From contig JAODUO010000951.1 of NCBI GenBank assembly GCA_025642075.2, positions 187,501 through 251,500 of the forward strand: a stretch of 64,000 nt of DNA. Reading direction: 5' to 3'. The position numbers were made by a program, and so were the translations under genes. Below the pieces are notes generated by a model. That model was given only the letters and a program-made list of their open reading frames with translations. It did no database searches and was not told where the DNA came from. Each line of letters starts with the position of its first letter. Positions within the stretch are counted from its first letter, which is position 1. Below are positions 23,165 through 34,898 of this stretch, in pieces. The DNA comes from Ridgeia piscesae (lineage: Eukaryota; Annelida; Polychaeta; Sabellida; Siboglinidae).

Positions 23165-23503
23165 TACATGCGAACACACCGCTCCACCGCTCCACCACTC
23201 CTCCGCCCCTCCACTCAACCGCTCGACCGCTCGACCGCTCCACCGCTCCACCGCACCAAAGCGCGCCACCGCTCCTCCGCTCCTCGGCTCCTCCGCTCTA
23301 CCGCTCCACTGCTCCACCGCTCCACCGCTCCACCGTGCCAAAGCGCGCCAACGCTCCTCGTTCCTCCGTTCCTCCGTTCCTCCGTTCCTCCGTTCCTCCG
23401 TTCCTCCGTTCCTCCGTTCCTCCGCTCCTCCTCCGCTCCTCCTCTCTTCCGTTCCTCCGCTCTTCCGCTCCTCCGTACCACGATAGGATCCTACTATACT
23501 ACT
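23165..23503 (-). repeat. Polinton right terminal inverted repeat
   Basis: Mirror of the left end, with expanded CCGCTCC/CCGTTCC heptamers (six CCGTTCCT-type units in a row near 23,365-23,415) and repeated GCGCGCCA blocks. The difference in length between the two ends is due to repeat copy number. Reading frames across it are repeat artefacts. Confidence 0.85.
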
Positions 23504-23769
23504 CACTGCCTTTTTTACCTATTCGACACTAGCATTACATTGACATAATAATACATTATAATGTTAGGTAAGGATGCTAAATGCAGAAGATGAGGTTTAT
23601 GTATTGCATTTGTATATGTTGGTTTATATTATTCAATAATAATATTGCTTAGTTATGTGGTATTGCCCTGGAGTATACACATCACAAGCTAAAGATGCCA
23701 AAGTGAACAAGGCTACTACTGCGTGTATGATTCAAAATCACGTAAACGTTCTCGGCCCACCATATTTAA

Positions 23770-24040
23770 CAAGTAACTAAAAACAGGTGTACTCCCCGTG
23801 GAATGGAACATAGCCAGTGTAATACCGATGCCAAAAACAAACCGACCTGTGTGGATTGAAAAATATATCAGACCAATTTCACTAACTTCAATGGCTGATA
23901 AAGTGCTTGAATTTATAATAATGAAATGGGTGGAGGAAGCCATTGAAGGTAAAACTGTTGCTAAGCAATTCTACGGAATTGACATTATTCCTCTTTCCGA
24001 CCATATGCTACCTAATTTATCTCTTACAGAGATAAAATAG
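23770..24040 (+). mobile_element. LINE reverse transcriptase fragment
   Basis: Reads GVLPVEWNIASVIPMPKTN, IRPISLTSMADKVLEF and IIMKWVEEAIEGK, the fingers region of a non-LTR reverse transcriptase. No catalytic motif is present, and it stops near 24,040. Confidence 0.75.
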
Positions 24041-24491
24041 GTAGCAGCAGCTGTTTTATTAAACAAAATCTAAACTTCGCTCTTTGTATACACGGGTTTG
24101 GAAGATAAGCCAGTTCAATCCGAAAGCGTAATCTTTGAGAACTTTGTATGAATAATTAAATTTATCGATTTATATTACCATATATTCTTCATACAACGTG
24201 TTATCATTCTGGTGACAGGCACGTTATAACTGTATATTATTTATTATTGTACTATAATTATATTATTATTTTTCTGTTTTTACACGTACACTTGGAAAAC
24301 ATATAAATGGGTCTAAATATGGAACTCTCTATGCAAAAGCATAGACATACAAGTACATATGTCTCTATCTTTCAGTCGGTGACATATTAATTAACCAAAC
24401 AGTAAAATATCGGTAGCCTGAACAATTGCAGTTAGAACAAACTATGTCAGTCATGATGATGATTTCAGTGCAATGATCAGAGATACCATAC
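24041..24491. other. Intron sequence, AT-rich
   Basis: No gene or clear repeat. Confidence 0.5.
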
Positions 24492-24622
24492 CTCCGCTAG
24501 GGCCTGGGTGACCAACCATACCATAGAAACATTTCTCGAAGTGATCGCAATAAGGCGCCATGAGATCCTCGCCTTCTTCTGAGACGGAACACCATCGACA
24601 GAAGGCTTTCAAATGGCAATTG
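24492..24622 (-). CDS. Cache-domain protein, exon 10: Cys-rich lumenal region
   Basis: Acceptor tgttgttgcag; donor gtatgg after GGAG. The first base completes a Ser codon with the 24,913-25,057 exon. Reads NCHLKAFCRWCSVSEE, APYCDHFEKCFYGMVG, HPGPSG. The C-x2-W-C, Y-C and C-F-x-G spacing is a Cys-rich module of alpha2-delta/CACHD1 proteins just before the membrane helix. It ends one base into a Glu codon that exon 11 completes. A second possible donor (gtatct, 3 bases on) would change the phase. Confidence 0.8.
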
Positions 24623-24912
24623 CTGCAACAACACGTCGAGGTAATCAGTCCAGAAGAACGAACGAACGAACGAACGAACGGACGAACGGACATATCATTA
24701 CTCTGGTTTGCAATATAGACGGTCAAGTTACATGTCAGCTACTTCGGTAGATCTCGTCTGAGGAGTGCATACTCCAAAAAACAACATAATCATTACAGCA
24801 CAGTGCAGTGTGTGCCATAAAGTTGTCATCGACGAATTACAAGAACAACAACATCAACACAAACACCTTTACATTTTTTAGAACCTACATTTCGGATTTT
24901 GCCGCATGACAC

Positions 24913-25057
24913 CTGTCACGAAAACATCGAGATAATGAGGAATGCAGTGCCTTGTCTTCTTTGGCAGAATCTTGTTCCAATTTGCCCTCAAACTCAAAAT
25001 CATGTGGTGCTTTTCCAGTTTCGCAAATCCGCCATTTATCCCTGTTTGCAAACAAAT
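24913..25057 (-). CDS. Cache-domain protein, exon 9
   Basis: Acceptor accattcag, donor gtgtca. Two leading bases complete an Asp codon with exon 8. Reads LFANRDKWRICETGKAPHDF then KLEQDSAKEDKALHSS and CFRD. Both junction phases fit exons 8 and 10, and the other two frames contain stops or do not join, which is the main support for this exon. Confidence 0.72.
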
Positions 25058-25289
25058 CTGAATGGTTGTTATTTGTTTATATGAAACGCATCGATACATG
25101 CATACGACAGATATTAGGAAAGACGCTAACGTTATTTACATGGCAGAGATGGCCTACGTACCCGACGGTATTAGCAGTACAATGTGCATATCTTTCAAAG
25201 CGGGAACAATGACACTCACACTTCGACTGCGGCTTGTCAAGACACCTTGGCGGTGAGTATGAATCCTACACACACACATTATATATTAA

Positions 25290-25455
25290 ATGTATACATA
25301 ATATATATATATATATTATATATATAAATATATTTAATATATATTTAATAACTTATGAAATGTACTGACAAAGCTGAAATTACGGTCGAAGAAAACACCT
25401 AAATTCCGAACGGTTTCTGATGGTGATGTGTCGTTACCAAGTATTTTAACTGGAT

Positions 25456-25494
<39 letters not shown>

Positions 25495-25497
25495 TTA

Positions 25498-25528
<31 letters not shown>

Positions 25529-25589
25529 ATATATATATAGATTCATTATATAATATATATATATATATATGATTCATTATATAATATAT

Positions 25590-25620
<31 letters not shown>

Positions 25621-25708
25621 TCACTATCCAGTTAAAATCCTTGGTAACGACACATCACCATCAGAAACCGTTCGGAATGTAGGTGTTTTCGACGTAATTT
25701 AATTTAAT

Positions 25709-25744
<36 letters not shown>

Positions 25745-25830
25745 TCTATCCAGTTAAAATACTTGGTAAAGACACATCACTATCAGATACCGTTCGGAAT
25801 TTAGGTGTTTTCTTCTATCTTAATTTCAGC
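25290..25830. repeat. Inverted and direct LINE-derived repeats with (TA)n tracts
   Basis: A segment of about 75 bp at 25,385-25,460 is repeated inverted at 25,620-25,695 and again in that second orientation at 25,741-25,815, separated by several (TA)n runs (25,455-25,620 and 25,710-25,740). The repeated piece encodes VRNLGVFF on the + strand of the later copies, an RT segment. Confidence 0.8.
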
Positions 25831-26140
25831 TTTCATCAGTATATTTCACAGGTTTGCAAATCATGTTTCTATCATATATGTGATTTCCGTCAAAATCGGC
25901 GTCGTTTATCTTTATCGTCTACTAAAACAATATCAGTTGCTCTGATTAATAGTCGATTGAACTATTGTAATTCACATATTCATTGCGAAAAAAGACTTAA
26001 CTAAACTCCAAAGTATACACATTTGCTTAACACGCGTGGTACTTAAGCCTCACCCCGTTTCTCACCATAACTACCGCTACATAGGCAGTTACGTTGGCTT
26101 TATGTTGTATAGTGGATTAAATATAAATTGGTTACTGTTA
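25741..26140 (+). mobile_element. LINE reverse transcriptase C-terminal fragment
   Basis: On + in broken frames: PVKILGKDTS, VRNLGVFF, then VCKSCFYHICDFRQNR, ALINSRLNYCN and a H-R-Q-L-R-W-L segment. These are the post-catalytic RT motifs (LGV, N-x-R-x-D/N-Y-C, L-H-W-L-P). The fragment ends a few bases before exon 8 of the Cache-domain gene. Confidence 0.75.
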
Positions 26141-26145
26141 CGTAC

Positions 26146-26380
26146 CGTATTGTTTCTTCTCAACAAGATACATACTTAGGACATTAAGATCATCCGTTTC
26201 CAAATAACGTTTGTTACTAAGATGAATATTGGCAAACGTGCTTTCTCTGTGGCTGCTCGCTAGTACGATTAAATCTTCGGAAACTGAGACACCTTTCGCA
26301 AAAAATGAAAACATATCTTTAAATTGCTTTAAATTTCGGCGGTTCCATACTCCAATGACAACTTTTGCCTGCCCCCTTGA
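26146..26380 (-). CDS. Cache-domain protein, exon 8
   Basis: The longest exon seen (235 bases). Acceptor gctagtcag, donor gtacgt. Starts in phase 0 (SRGQAKVVIGVWNRR) and ends one base into an Asp codon. Reads FKDMFSFFAKGVSVSED, LIVLASSHRESTFANIHL, LETDDLNVLSMYLVEKKQY. I recognise no named domain inside it; by position it is between the GTN strand and the Cys-rich module, on the lumenal side. Confidence 0.75.
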
Positions 26381-26685
26381 CTGACTAGCCAAATGATTTT
26401 GTTTGGTGCGCCTCTGACATTGGACGTTTTAAGGTCCCGGGCGATCTTTAACGTTCTGACTTAACTATGAAAAACACTACAACCGCCTAACTACTCCTCT
26501 CACATATCTTATATGTATACATATATACCCACCCTAGGTTACAAAATAAAATCACTAACATTACTTAAACAAATAAACATCACAAAACATAATAATCCCC
26601 CTCGTCTGTTACATAAGCCACTACAATATTTTATAATGCATAATTGCAATGTTGGGATAATTTCATTGCTTAGTAGTGGCATTAC

Positions 26686-26844
26686 CCAAAATGAGCACAC
26701 ACAGGTTGGTAGGTAACTTTCGTCTGTTTCCATATGTTTCTTCTTAAACAATATGTAGGCATTCGTTCCTCGCACGCTGTACATTTGGTATCCTATTTTT
26801 GTTCCGTCGGAGTCAGATTCGCCGATGTCTATATATTCTGCTAG
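26686..26844 (-). CDS. Cache-domain protein, exon 7: GTN strand and Cys pair
   Basis: Acceptor tgtctcag, donor gtaatg, both phase 0. Reads LAEYIDIGESDSDGTKIGYQ, MYSVRGTNAYILFKKK, YLPTCVCSFW. The GTN-hydrophobic strand followed by C-x-C is a hallmark that follows the second Cache domain in this family. Confidence 0.82.
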
Positions 26845-26908
26845 CTGAGACATTATGGAAGACAGAAATGGATATTAGACTGTTTACTTAACATTTTACA
26901 CAGTTCTG

Positions 26909-26976
26909 TATGTATGTATGTATGTATGTATGTATGCATGTATGTATGTATGTATATATGTATGTATGTATGTATG

Positions 26977-27010
<34 letters not shown>

Positions 27011-27016
27011 TGTATG
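26909..27016. repeat. (TATG)n microsatellite
   Basis: Imperfect TGTA/TATG tetranucleotide run, beginning after CACAGTTCTG. Confidence 0.95.
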
Positions 27017-27153
27017 GGAAATGGGTGTACTTAGTTCAAGTATCCTCTATTTAGGATTTTTGGAACATGAATAATGACCCTAATGCACTGGTAACGGAGT
27101 ATAGGTAGGGATTAAGTGATATGTCTTACATACACGATATATATACACTAATA

Positions 27154-27156
27154 TCA

Positions 27157-27193
<37 letters not shown>

Positions 27194-27204
27194 ATACAAG
27201 TATA

Positions 27205-27243
<39 letters not shown>

Positions 27244-27253
27244 TTTGTAACTA

Positions 27254-27292
<39 letters not shown>
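27154..27292. repeat. (TA)n microsatellite cluster
   Basis: Three TA runs separated by short unique sequence. Confidence 0.95.
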
Positions 27293-27298
<6 letters not shown>

Positions 27299-27335
27299 AA
27301 TCCTGTTCAAAATATAACTTAAATTTATAACAGTT

Positions 27336-27532
27336 CTGTATGTATGTATGTATGTATGTATGTATGTATGTATGTATGTATGTATGTATGTATGTATGTA
27401 CGTATGTATGTATGTATGTATGATGATGTATGTATGTATGTATGTATGTATGTATGTATGTATGTATGTATGTATGTATGTTTAGTATCATGATGATGTA
27501 TGTATGTATGTATGTATGTTTATGTATGTATG

Positions 27533-27564
<32 letters not shown>

Positions 27565-27780
27565 GTAGTAGTATGTATGTATGTATGTTGTATGTGTGTG
27601 TATGTATGTATGTATGTATGTATGTATGTATGTATGTATGTATGTATGTATGTATGTATGTATGTATGTATGTATGTATGTGTTGTATGTATGTATGTAT
27701 GTATGTATGTATGTATGTATGTATGTATGTATGTATGTATGTATGTATGTATGTATGAATGTATGTATGTATGTATGTAT
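27336..27780. repeat. Long (TATG)n microsatellite
   Basis: About 445 bases of TATG with a few interruptions (TATGATGATG, TAGTAG). It starts after ACAGTTCTG, the same lead-in as at 26,900, so the two arrays share an origin. Confidence 0.97.
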
Positions 27781-27784
27781 AGTA

Positions 27785-28490
27785 GGATATATTAGGGTGA
27801 CATGGTGAGATACTTGCAGTGGTGATCTATGAAATTAGGACAAATGCCATGCGGCGCCATAGGTAATTGTGAAGTTAGTGAAGGCCAAATAACAAGGTTA
27901 AATATGAAAGTCAAACGTCACAATCAAGTTCGATAAGTATACCACTTACATATGTCATTGCGCATTATCAATGGTTTTTGTGTCTTACGGAAATAAGTAA
28001 CCAATTTAGGTCATTGCGAATGCGCAATGTGTTTTTTTTTGTTGCAAACTTCCGGGAATAGGTAATCGATAAAGACTATTGACCATGCGCAATGTATATT
28101 TGATATACGTCGGTGAATATGGCGGTAAACTTATCAATATCGAAATTAGTATCACGTGCACCATGTTCGGCCTTTGGTTTCATGCTTATATACGTAATTG
28201 CGCTATACTAAACTAGTTCATCTTGATATAGCCATAACCATAACCATACTATTAATTAACCCCAACATTTGTTGTAAGTACATCAATTTCAAAAGTATAT
28301 TGATTCAAGCATACATAGGCACATATTATATCATGTTCACGTACTAGTATTAGTATATTAAAAACCACCAATACATCCAAATGTGTGTACTTATTATTGT
28401 TATAACAAAAAGCAAATTCACAATCATATAACGTTTACAAACTTGGATTGGTAGCTCCTGTTAAGACAATAATGTCGCTGTCATTGGAAC
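27785..28490. other. Intron sequence without recognised features
   Basis: AT-rich. A near-repeat around ATGCGCAATG occurs three times (27,960, 28,021 and 28,085). Confidence 0.4.
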
Positions 28491-29480
28491 CACCATAATT
28501 TCATGGTGAAAATTAATATGGCCCTTTATATAATATGTCTATCTCATGTTTATTTGGAAGTGTTTGTTTGAAGTGAAACAATGTGTGGTGATGTGGATGT
28601 GTGCTAAACGTAATCGACATAACAAAACTATTGTATTTATTGATTGATTCACTCATGATTGATATTGTGTTTTTGATTACATCAGGGGTGTCATTTATAG
28701 TATGTGGACTAAGGCATTTCATTGCAAATTCTAAAAGTATGCATATTATCACGAGTATTGTAATTGTGTACATTAATGGAGGTAATTGTTTATAAATATA
28801 TTTAAAAGACAATTTTAATTCTTGTAACTTTAACATAACTTTTACTTTAAGTAGAAGTAGTTTAAACTTTTTGAAAAGTGGTTCCGTATGTGAGATATAT
28901 GTATTTAAGGTTATTATTCGCACAACCTTTTTGGGCGCTTGTAATTCTAAACCCCAAATCATAATACAATAATTTATATGTGATAATATTACGGTGCTAT
29001 ATAATAACACTTTGGTTTAATCTGTTTAATATGCCAATTGTTTTTGAACACTTATTTGATGTTTTCTCCAATTTAGATTAGTGCCCAAAATCAATCCTAT
29101 TAAGTAAAATTCATCTACTCTTACAAGATTATATGCATCATCTATTTTAAGTGTAAGAGTTTGCATATGTTTATTACGCATATGAAAAACCATGTATTTA
29201 GTGTTGCTTTTATTTAGTAATAACCTATTTATATTTAGCCATTCACTAATGTTAGAAAGTTCTTCATTTATTATGGTTTCTGTATTTTTATTATTGAGTG
29301 TGGTTTTGCTCAGATAATTTAAAGAGGTAGATAATGTTGTGTCAACAGCATATAAAACACAATTAAATAATTGACTAGCTTGTGAAAAATCGTTTATATA
29401 AATGATATTGGTCCTTCTTAATAAACCTTACGTTTTGGGATACCGATGGTTATAAATAAAATGTCTGAATTTAGTTGCTC
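28490..29480 (-). mobile_element. LINE 3' half (reverse transcriptase to 3' end), decayed
   Basis: Read on - from 29,480: an IYINDFSQAS-type piece, the catalytic block altered to YAVDTT, SNISEWLNINRLLLN, KYMVFHMRNKHMQ, then the open frame 28,513-29,010 with VILSHINYCIMIWG, KKVVRIIT and EPLFKKFKLL. Stops and frame changes are present. Resembles the CR1/Jockey-type copies at 53-60 kb but is a different family. Confidence 0.7.
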
Positions 29481-30410
29481 AATTTCAGTATATTGTTTTC
29501 TGTTTTATAATTAACCTTTGAACAACTGCAAGGCTGAGCTATTTAGCCCATAGTAAGCTCATTGATTTTTTTTATAGTATCCTGTTGGATATTCTGCTCT
29601 AAAACCATACTGATTATCATAAAAACATTCGTATAAATATGAATATAATTATATACAATTTAGTGTCTCTAATAGTATAGAAATGGCGGTAAGAAGAGAG
29701 ATATTGGTTTGTCATCAGTACGTATAGGGAGGCATATAAATGAGTGTAATGCCAGCGATCTCTCATACTCAGGTCTTTGAATTGACTTAGACTTTGTAAG
29801 TGCAGACCTTTTTAATCATCAACACTGCAAAATGTGTGTAAACTTCCTGTTACAAAATAAACTTCACTTCATTTAACTTCACACGGGGATAGTATAGGGC
29901 CGAATGACTAGTTTTGCGTGTTCACTGTCATTGACATTGACACTTGCATGACATAACATGACATAACATCATGACATGACATCTATCCCCGCCCCATGGG
30001 CAGGACCAGACTGCAACACAATACAACATACAGTCATACTTTATTATCCCAGAAGGGAAACTGTTTTGCAGTGTTCATAAAGAATACAAAAATTAAATAC
30101 GAAAATACGTATAAATATATTTTTAAACGATATTTAAACATTAATCATGATAACAAATACGAATCTCTATTATATGTATTCGACTTAGCTTTGTTTAGGT
30201 TTAGGCTGAGCTTGATACTAGCCATAGTCTAAGATTTAGATTGCCTGTTGTGTCCAATACCTGTATTGGCTATAGCCAGGATTGTTCAGTGAGCTTTACA
30301 CTTTATTCTCTGACAGATCTATTCAATCGAACACCATCTCAAATGTTCTGGGAAACATCCAACCACTCTGCAATTGATGCGTGAAGACTAATCGTACACA
30401 ACTGTACTGC
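29481..30410. other. Intron sequence; possible LINE 3' end near 30,030
   Basis: Mostly featureless. At 30,030-30,062 the - strand reads CAGTTTCCCTTCTGGGATAA followed by TAAAGT, like a LINE 3' end with AATAAA-type sequence. Confidence 0.35.
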
Positions 30411-30416
30411 GTGCGT

Positions 30417-30435
30417 TCGTGCGTGCGTGTGTGTG

Positions 30436-30503
<68 letters not shown>

Positions 30504-30506
30504 GTT
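30417..30506. repeat. (GT)n microsatellite with GTGC flanks
   Basis: GTGC units surround a GT run of about 50 bases. Confidence 0.95.
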
Positions 30507-31455
30507 TCTGTGTGTGAATGAACTTCCACCTGGAGGATTTATACCGTAAATCATCAGCGTCAGCCACAGCGTCAGCCGATTTCCATCCAAAAAACATATA
30601 TGGTGCCAAATACATACAGAAAAAACATAGACAAATACAGTAGCCCTTTAGGACTAAGGGCAGCGTCACGTCAGCACTACATAGCTTAAACAACAGCACG
30701 TGTTTCCTGCTAGCACATTTCACCAGGAAGGAAGATGGAAACGCCAGTTCAGAGTGTAAAGGATGAAGGCACACACTGACAAATGCCTGCAATTTGTGTC
30801 TCACTATAGCATACATCAGAAGTTAGGAGTAGGCAGAACCCTGACGAACCGGTTTGAGACACTAGCTTGGCCAAACAGGGCTACGAAAGAAGAGGATAAA
30901 CACCTAAAAGGTGTTTGAGGTTAACAAATGTGACTAGTAAAATGTGAGCAATAAGAAAAAAGGAGAATCAGAAAGACAAGACAAAAAGAAGCTACGTAGT
31001 CATACCATGACTTGAGAGGTAATTCAGAAGTTAGGCGGAGTTATGAAAATGGAAGGGTACACCCAGAAGAACACGGTGCTAGGCAAACAAAGTGGTATTG
31101 AATATATGGTGAGGCGCACAGGATATTAAAAATGAGATATGCAAAACATAGAAAGGATGTTGACAATATAATAATGCACGAGGAAAATACAAATACACAA
31201 ATTTCAATTATTAACATAATCGCCATCGCGGACTACGCGACAATGGCAAATCAAAACATTAACATAGATTTGCAAAGGTAATATACGAGGTGTCTGACAG
31301 AAGGAAACGATATATTATATAAGAAGCAATCAGAATGAAGATAACCCCAAATCCACTCATTCGACACGACGGGAATTACGAACTAGTTGACGTTACACGT
31401 CATAGGTACTCAATAAAACACTTTTGACACATCTACAACTACATCGTACCATGAC
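30507..31455. other. Intron sequence without recognised features
   Basis: AT-rich; no coding evidence beyond chance frames. Confidence 0.4.
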
Positions 31456-31474
31456 ACACACACACACACACACC

Positions 31475-31536
<62 letters not shown>
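31456..31536. repeat. Compound (CA)n-(TA)n microsatellite
   Basis: CA to 31,488, then TA to 31,536. Confidence 0.95.
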
Positions 31537-31538
<2 letters not shown>

Positions 31539-31746
31539 TCAATGTCATCTGTAGCCAACGCGCTGAATGTGAAGCACAAAAGCATAAAATACACATACGA
31601 CGACACGACATTGTAGTAGAACATAACCTGGTGACATGTAAGTATAGCATTACTAATGTTCGTGTCATACGTACATGTTTAATTTCTAGGTGCCTATGAC
31701 GCCGCCTGGCAAACATTACATAAATTGTATGAATACAATCATCTAC

Positions 31747-31842
31747 CTTATATATGGAAAACCACCTATGAGTCCTGGGGTCATAACAATAAGTTTTGTT
31801 CATCAATCCACGTTCGATCAGGTTGGCTGCGATTGTTCCATA
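31747..31842 (-). CDS. Cache-domain protein, exon 6: end of second Cache domain
   Basis: Acceptor gtgttacag, donor gtagat, 32 codons in phase 0. Reads YGTIAANLIERGLMNKTYC and YDPRTHRWFSIYK. The first part resembles the segment of this family in which a helix follows the second Cache strand pair (HIT..., A-x-x-L-x-x-x-G-L); the Y-D-P-R-x-x-x-W piece is also Cache-like. Confidence 0.82.
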
Positions 31843-34269
31843 CTGTAACACATCACCCCACTGCATTCGTTAGGCTCTCTTTCAAGAACGACCAGAGATG
31901 ACAAACCTGTGCAATAGGATGCTTGTGTACCTCAAATGAAGTGAACTTACTAATAGGCGAGCGGCAGGACAACCTAACATACTGATAACAACGCTACCCT
32001 CCCCCGACACACACCTAAGTATTACATCATTGGAAAACGTTGTATCTTCGTCATGGATTGTCCTATCGTAGTGTTGCCCAATGATACGATCAGGGTTAAT
32101 CGAAGGTCAAACAAGGTCACCATTATTTATTTGGAAACAACTGTAAAGCGCCTTGACTCCGGGTTAAAATCCTGCTCAAAGGTACATAAGTAGTTTATGA
32201 GTTGACAATAGCCGGCAAATGGTGGTGTTGGTGTCTTGGTGAGAAAAAAGGCAAAACGGCACGTCTAAATTGTTTTCTTGAGCTATCCAGGAGTTGGCGC
32301 CATCTGACGATACTGGTAGGATAGCGGCCAACATCCCGACCCACCTAGTGAGGGTGTAATGTACCAAGTGCCCCTTAGCGCGTGATTATGTATGACGTGG
32401 TTGTCGATAAGGTATCGTGCGTGCGCGAATGTGTATGTGTGTATGAAAAAACGAACACAACATGAGTGCACACGTATTTTATTGGCTAAAGATGTAGGTG
32501 AATAATGTCAACTTGCGGGTGATTACCACCATGCCAACGGTCTAAGGTTACGTGTTTTTGGCAGTACTATAATAAATTTGTGTCATTGTAGGTGTGCGCG
32601 TTTGCATAAAAAACAGCCTTGTTATCGGTGACGCACTCGATACCGTGTGGTCTGGACAGTCGCACCCTGTGACATGTCTTTATCTCACCAAACAATGTGT
32701 TACTTTACAACGTAATATATTAGCACTATCACCAGCGAGGGCATTCACAGCAGTACTGCCAAGGGGCACTGAGAAGAGTGTGAAATTAATCTCAACTGTT
32801 GGCGACCAAGGTTAACCGACAAGAAAGACATGTCGTTTCGTTGGCAGACTTTCCCATGTGAAGTAAGTTTCGAGGAACATGTCAGTTAACTGTAGCAAAG
32901 GAACACTTGGATGTCTTCATATGTAACCAATCCAGACACTGGGTTCCTGGAGCTTGAATTGGAAAGAAAGAGTGCCAAACGTATATCTTTCTGTCTTCTT
33001 CAAATGTCCAATGGCGTCAGATCTCCTTGTAGATAACATATGTTCATGCAGTCGGAATAGTTTGCCTTGCACAGCATGTCATGATATTGTAAGCTATGGA
33101 AACTCACATTCAATTGGCGACCAAGATGTTCTACGTGATGACGCCGACGACAGTGAAAAGAAAATATACATGGGTAGAAAATTGGTAGTAACCTCACCAT
33201 ATCGACTAATCAATGTGCATTCCTACACATACAAAATACTTGCTTTGCAAGGTGTTGCAAAACAAATGGCAGCGACAACTCTCGAATCACTGAACTGAAT
33301 TTCTATAATGCAATCCTATTTGATAACTCATTTTATTAGGATACTATTTCTTTTCCAGTGGCATACGATGTTGCATCGAGTATATTCACAAACACGTAGC
33401 AATCAGTGCAATTATACAATGAACATGAAATGTCCCAAATGTTAATATTGTTAAGTTGCTGTGACCTTATTTGAACTTCACTGCATGTGTACTGAACCAT
33501 TTGATGGTCCAACTGTATATCTCCTTGTCCCAATTCTTTCCGATGTTATTGGATATGGCCATGAGTGACGTAACGTAAATATATATATGCAGCCAATGAA
33601 ACTGTGTAATGTTTGCGCGATTGCGCAATTATTAATACTCATCAGTATACGGTGACCCTGATTGAAAAGTCGCTGCATACTAATGGCTTCACATCGCAGC
33701 GCCACGAAAACATTTTGACGGGAATAATTAGTTCTTTCATACAATATGATTTGTTCATTGTCGTGAATTAGACACACTCAATGTAACTTTTATGATGTTC
33801 GCGGCAAACTTTCGAATATTCTTCACTGCATGGATGATCTTGTCGTCACTCTTCACATTTCACTGCAACGGATGAAACTCACGGATGGCCAACATAGACT
33901 ATGTTGGAGATGTGATAATGCACTTTCCAATAAAGTATGGCTTGGCCAATTTCTGTTTGAATGAAGTCGCTATATAGCCATTTAAAACTTTCGAGAAGCT
34001 TTCAGAAGCGCCCAATTTCTAAAATTGATCGTTTCACGGTGACCTTTGTTTGCCTTTGGAGTAACGCTAAATGCACCACTTGTCAATACTATTACAGGCC
34101 TAGACGTAACAGGAAGATGCATTGTTTTCCAATGATATAACATGTGGGTGTATGTAAGGGGATCATTTCAAACACACAAGGAACCTCAAACGAATTCCAA
34201 TAAACAAATTAATTTATTTTATTATTGGTTTATTTTCTATCAAAAAACTAAACAAAAAAAATTATGTTC
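31843..34269. other. Intron 5-6 interior; one unexplained open frame
   Basis: The + strand frame 32,954-33,298 (114 codons; contains SCSRNSLPCTACHDIV and DDADDSEKKIYMGRK) looks more coding-like than chance but has no recognised family or splice partner. The motif TTGGCGACCAAG occurs at 32,799 and 33,114. The rest is featureless. Confidence 0.25.
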
Positions 34270-34333
34270 ATATCCAACATTACTGTGAATTGTAGTGAAT
34301 AAATCGACTACAATTCACAATGATGTTGGATAT
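34270..34333. repeat. 64-nt hairpin (27-bp arms, 10-nt loop)
   Basis: Left arm 34,270-34,296 and right arm 34,307-34,333 are inverted copies with two mismatched pairs. The size is that of an animal pre-miRNA, but it could equally be a MITE remnant. Confidence 0.6.
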
Positions 34334-34401
34334 AAATACAAATGGTGACGCAGCTTTTGTTGGCAGAAGATAAGTAATTACTTCATTATTTGAATGGAAT
34401 T

Positions 34402-34402
<1 letters not shown>

Positions 34403-34457
<55 letters not shown>
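34403..34457. repeat. (TA)n microsatellite
   Basis: Pure TA run. Confidence 0.97.
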
Positions 34458-34458
<1 letters not shown>

Positions 34459-34898
34459 CTAAGTTGGCTATGAATACTCTTTTAATTTACCTATGTTGTA
34501 AATTATCATACAACAGTGGACATTTGGTATTAAAATTGGTAAAAAACAATTGGTGTTATTGATACAAACCTTACCTTATTGCATGGCTACCTAAGTAGTC
34601 GTAAGCACTACATAATGTAATAGTATTATAACAAAATGGAACAGTTTACCAATAACAAGGCTTAATCCTTGTTAATCAATTATGTTAATTTATTGTTACG
34701 AATATACACTGGATAATATAGAATTACAATATATACGTATATACTTACATATTATATCCATATGTATACTTTATTTATACTACTATTCTATTATATATAA
34801 TATTAGTGTGTGTGCGCGCGTGTGTGTGTATACGCGTGTGCACGCGTATGCAATCAGCCAATATTGTGCATATAAGTAATATAAGCACGACAACTTAC

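Larger units (their letters stand above)
11062..23503. mobile_element. Polinton/Maverick element with terminal inverted repeats and 6-bp target duplication
   Basis: Both ends read inward from AGTAGTATAGTAGGATCC, followed by TATCGTGGTACGG. Each end is flanked by CACTGC (11,056-11,061 and 23,504-23,509), a perfect 6-bp duplication, which is the length known for Polintons; the 5'-AG terminus also fits. Inside are a protein-primed type B DNA polymerase (+), a retroviral-type integrase (-), a small membrane protein gene (-), two further gene remnants (-) and a packaging ATPase (-). No hexon, penton or protease gene is seen. Two LINE insertions take up about 4.9 kb of the 12.44 kb. All genes are broken, so this is a dead copy of a virus-like element resident in the host intron. 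Confidence 0.9.

Noticed and set aside
23080..23548. Overlapping long frames rich in Pro/Arg/Ser and their Glu/Arg/Gly mirror
   Set aside because: They come from the heptamer array of the Polinton right end.
27430..27808. Met-Tyr-Val-Cys repeat frames, and the similar ones at 52.0-52.4 kb
   Set aside because: Artefacts of TATG/GTAT tetranucleotide repeats.
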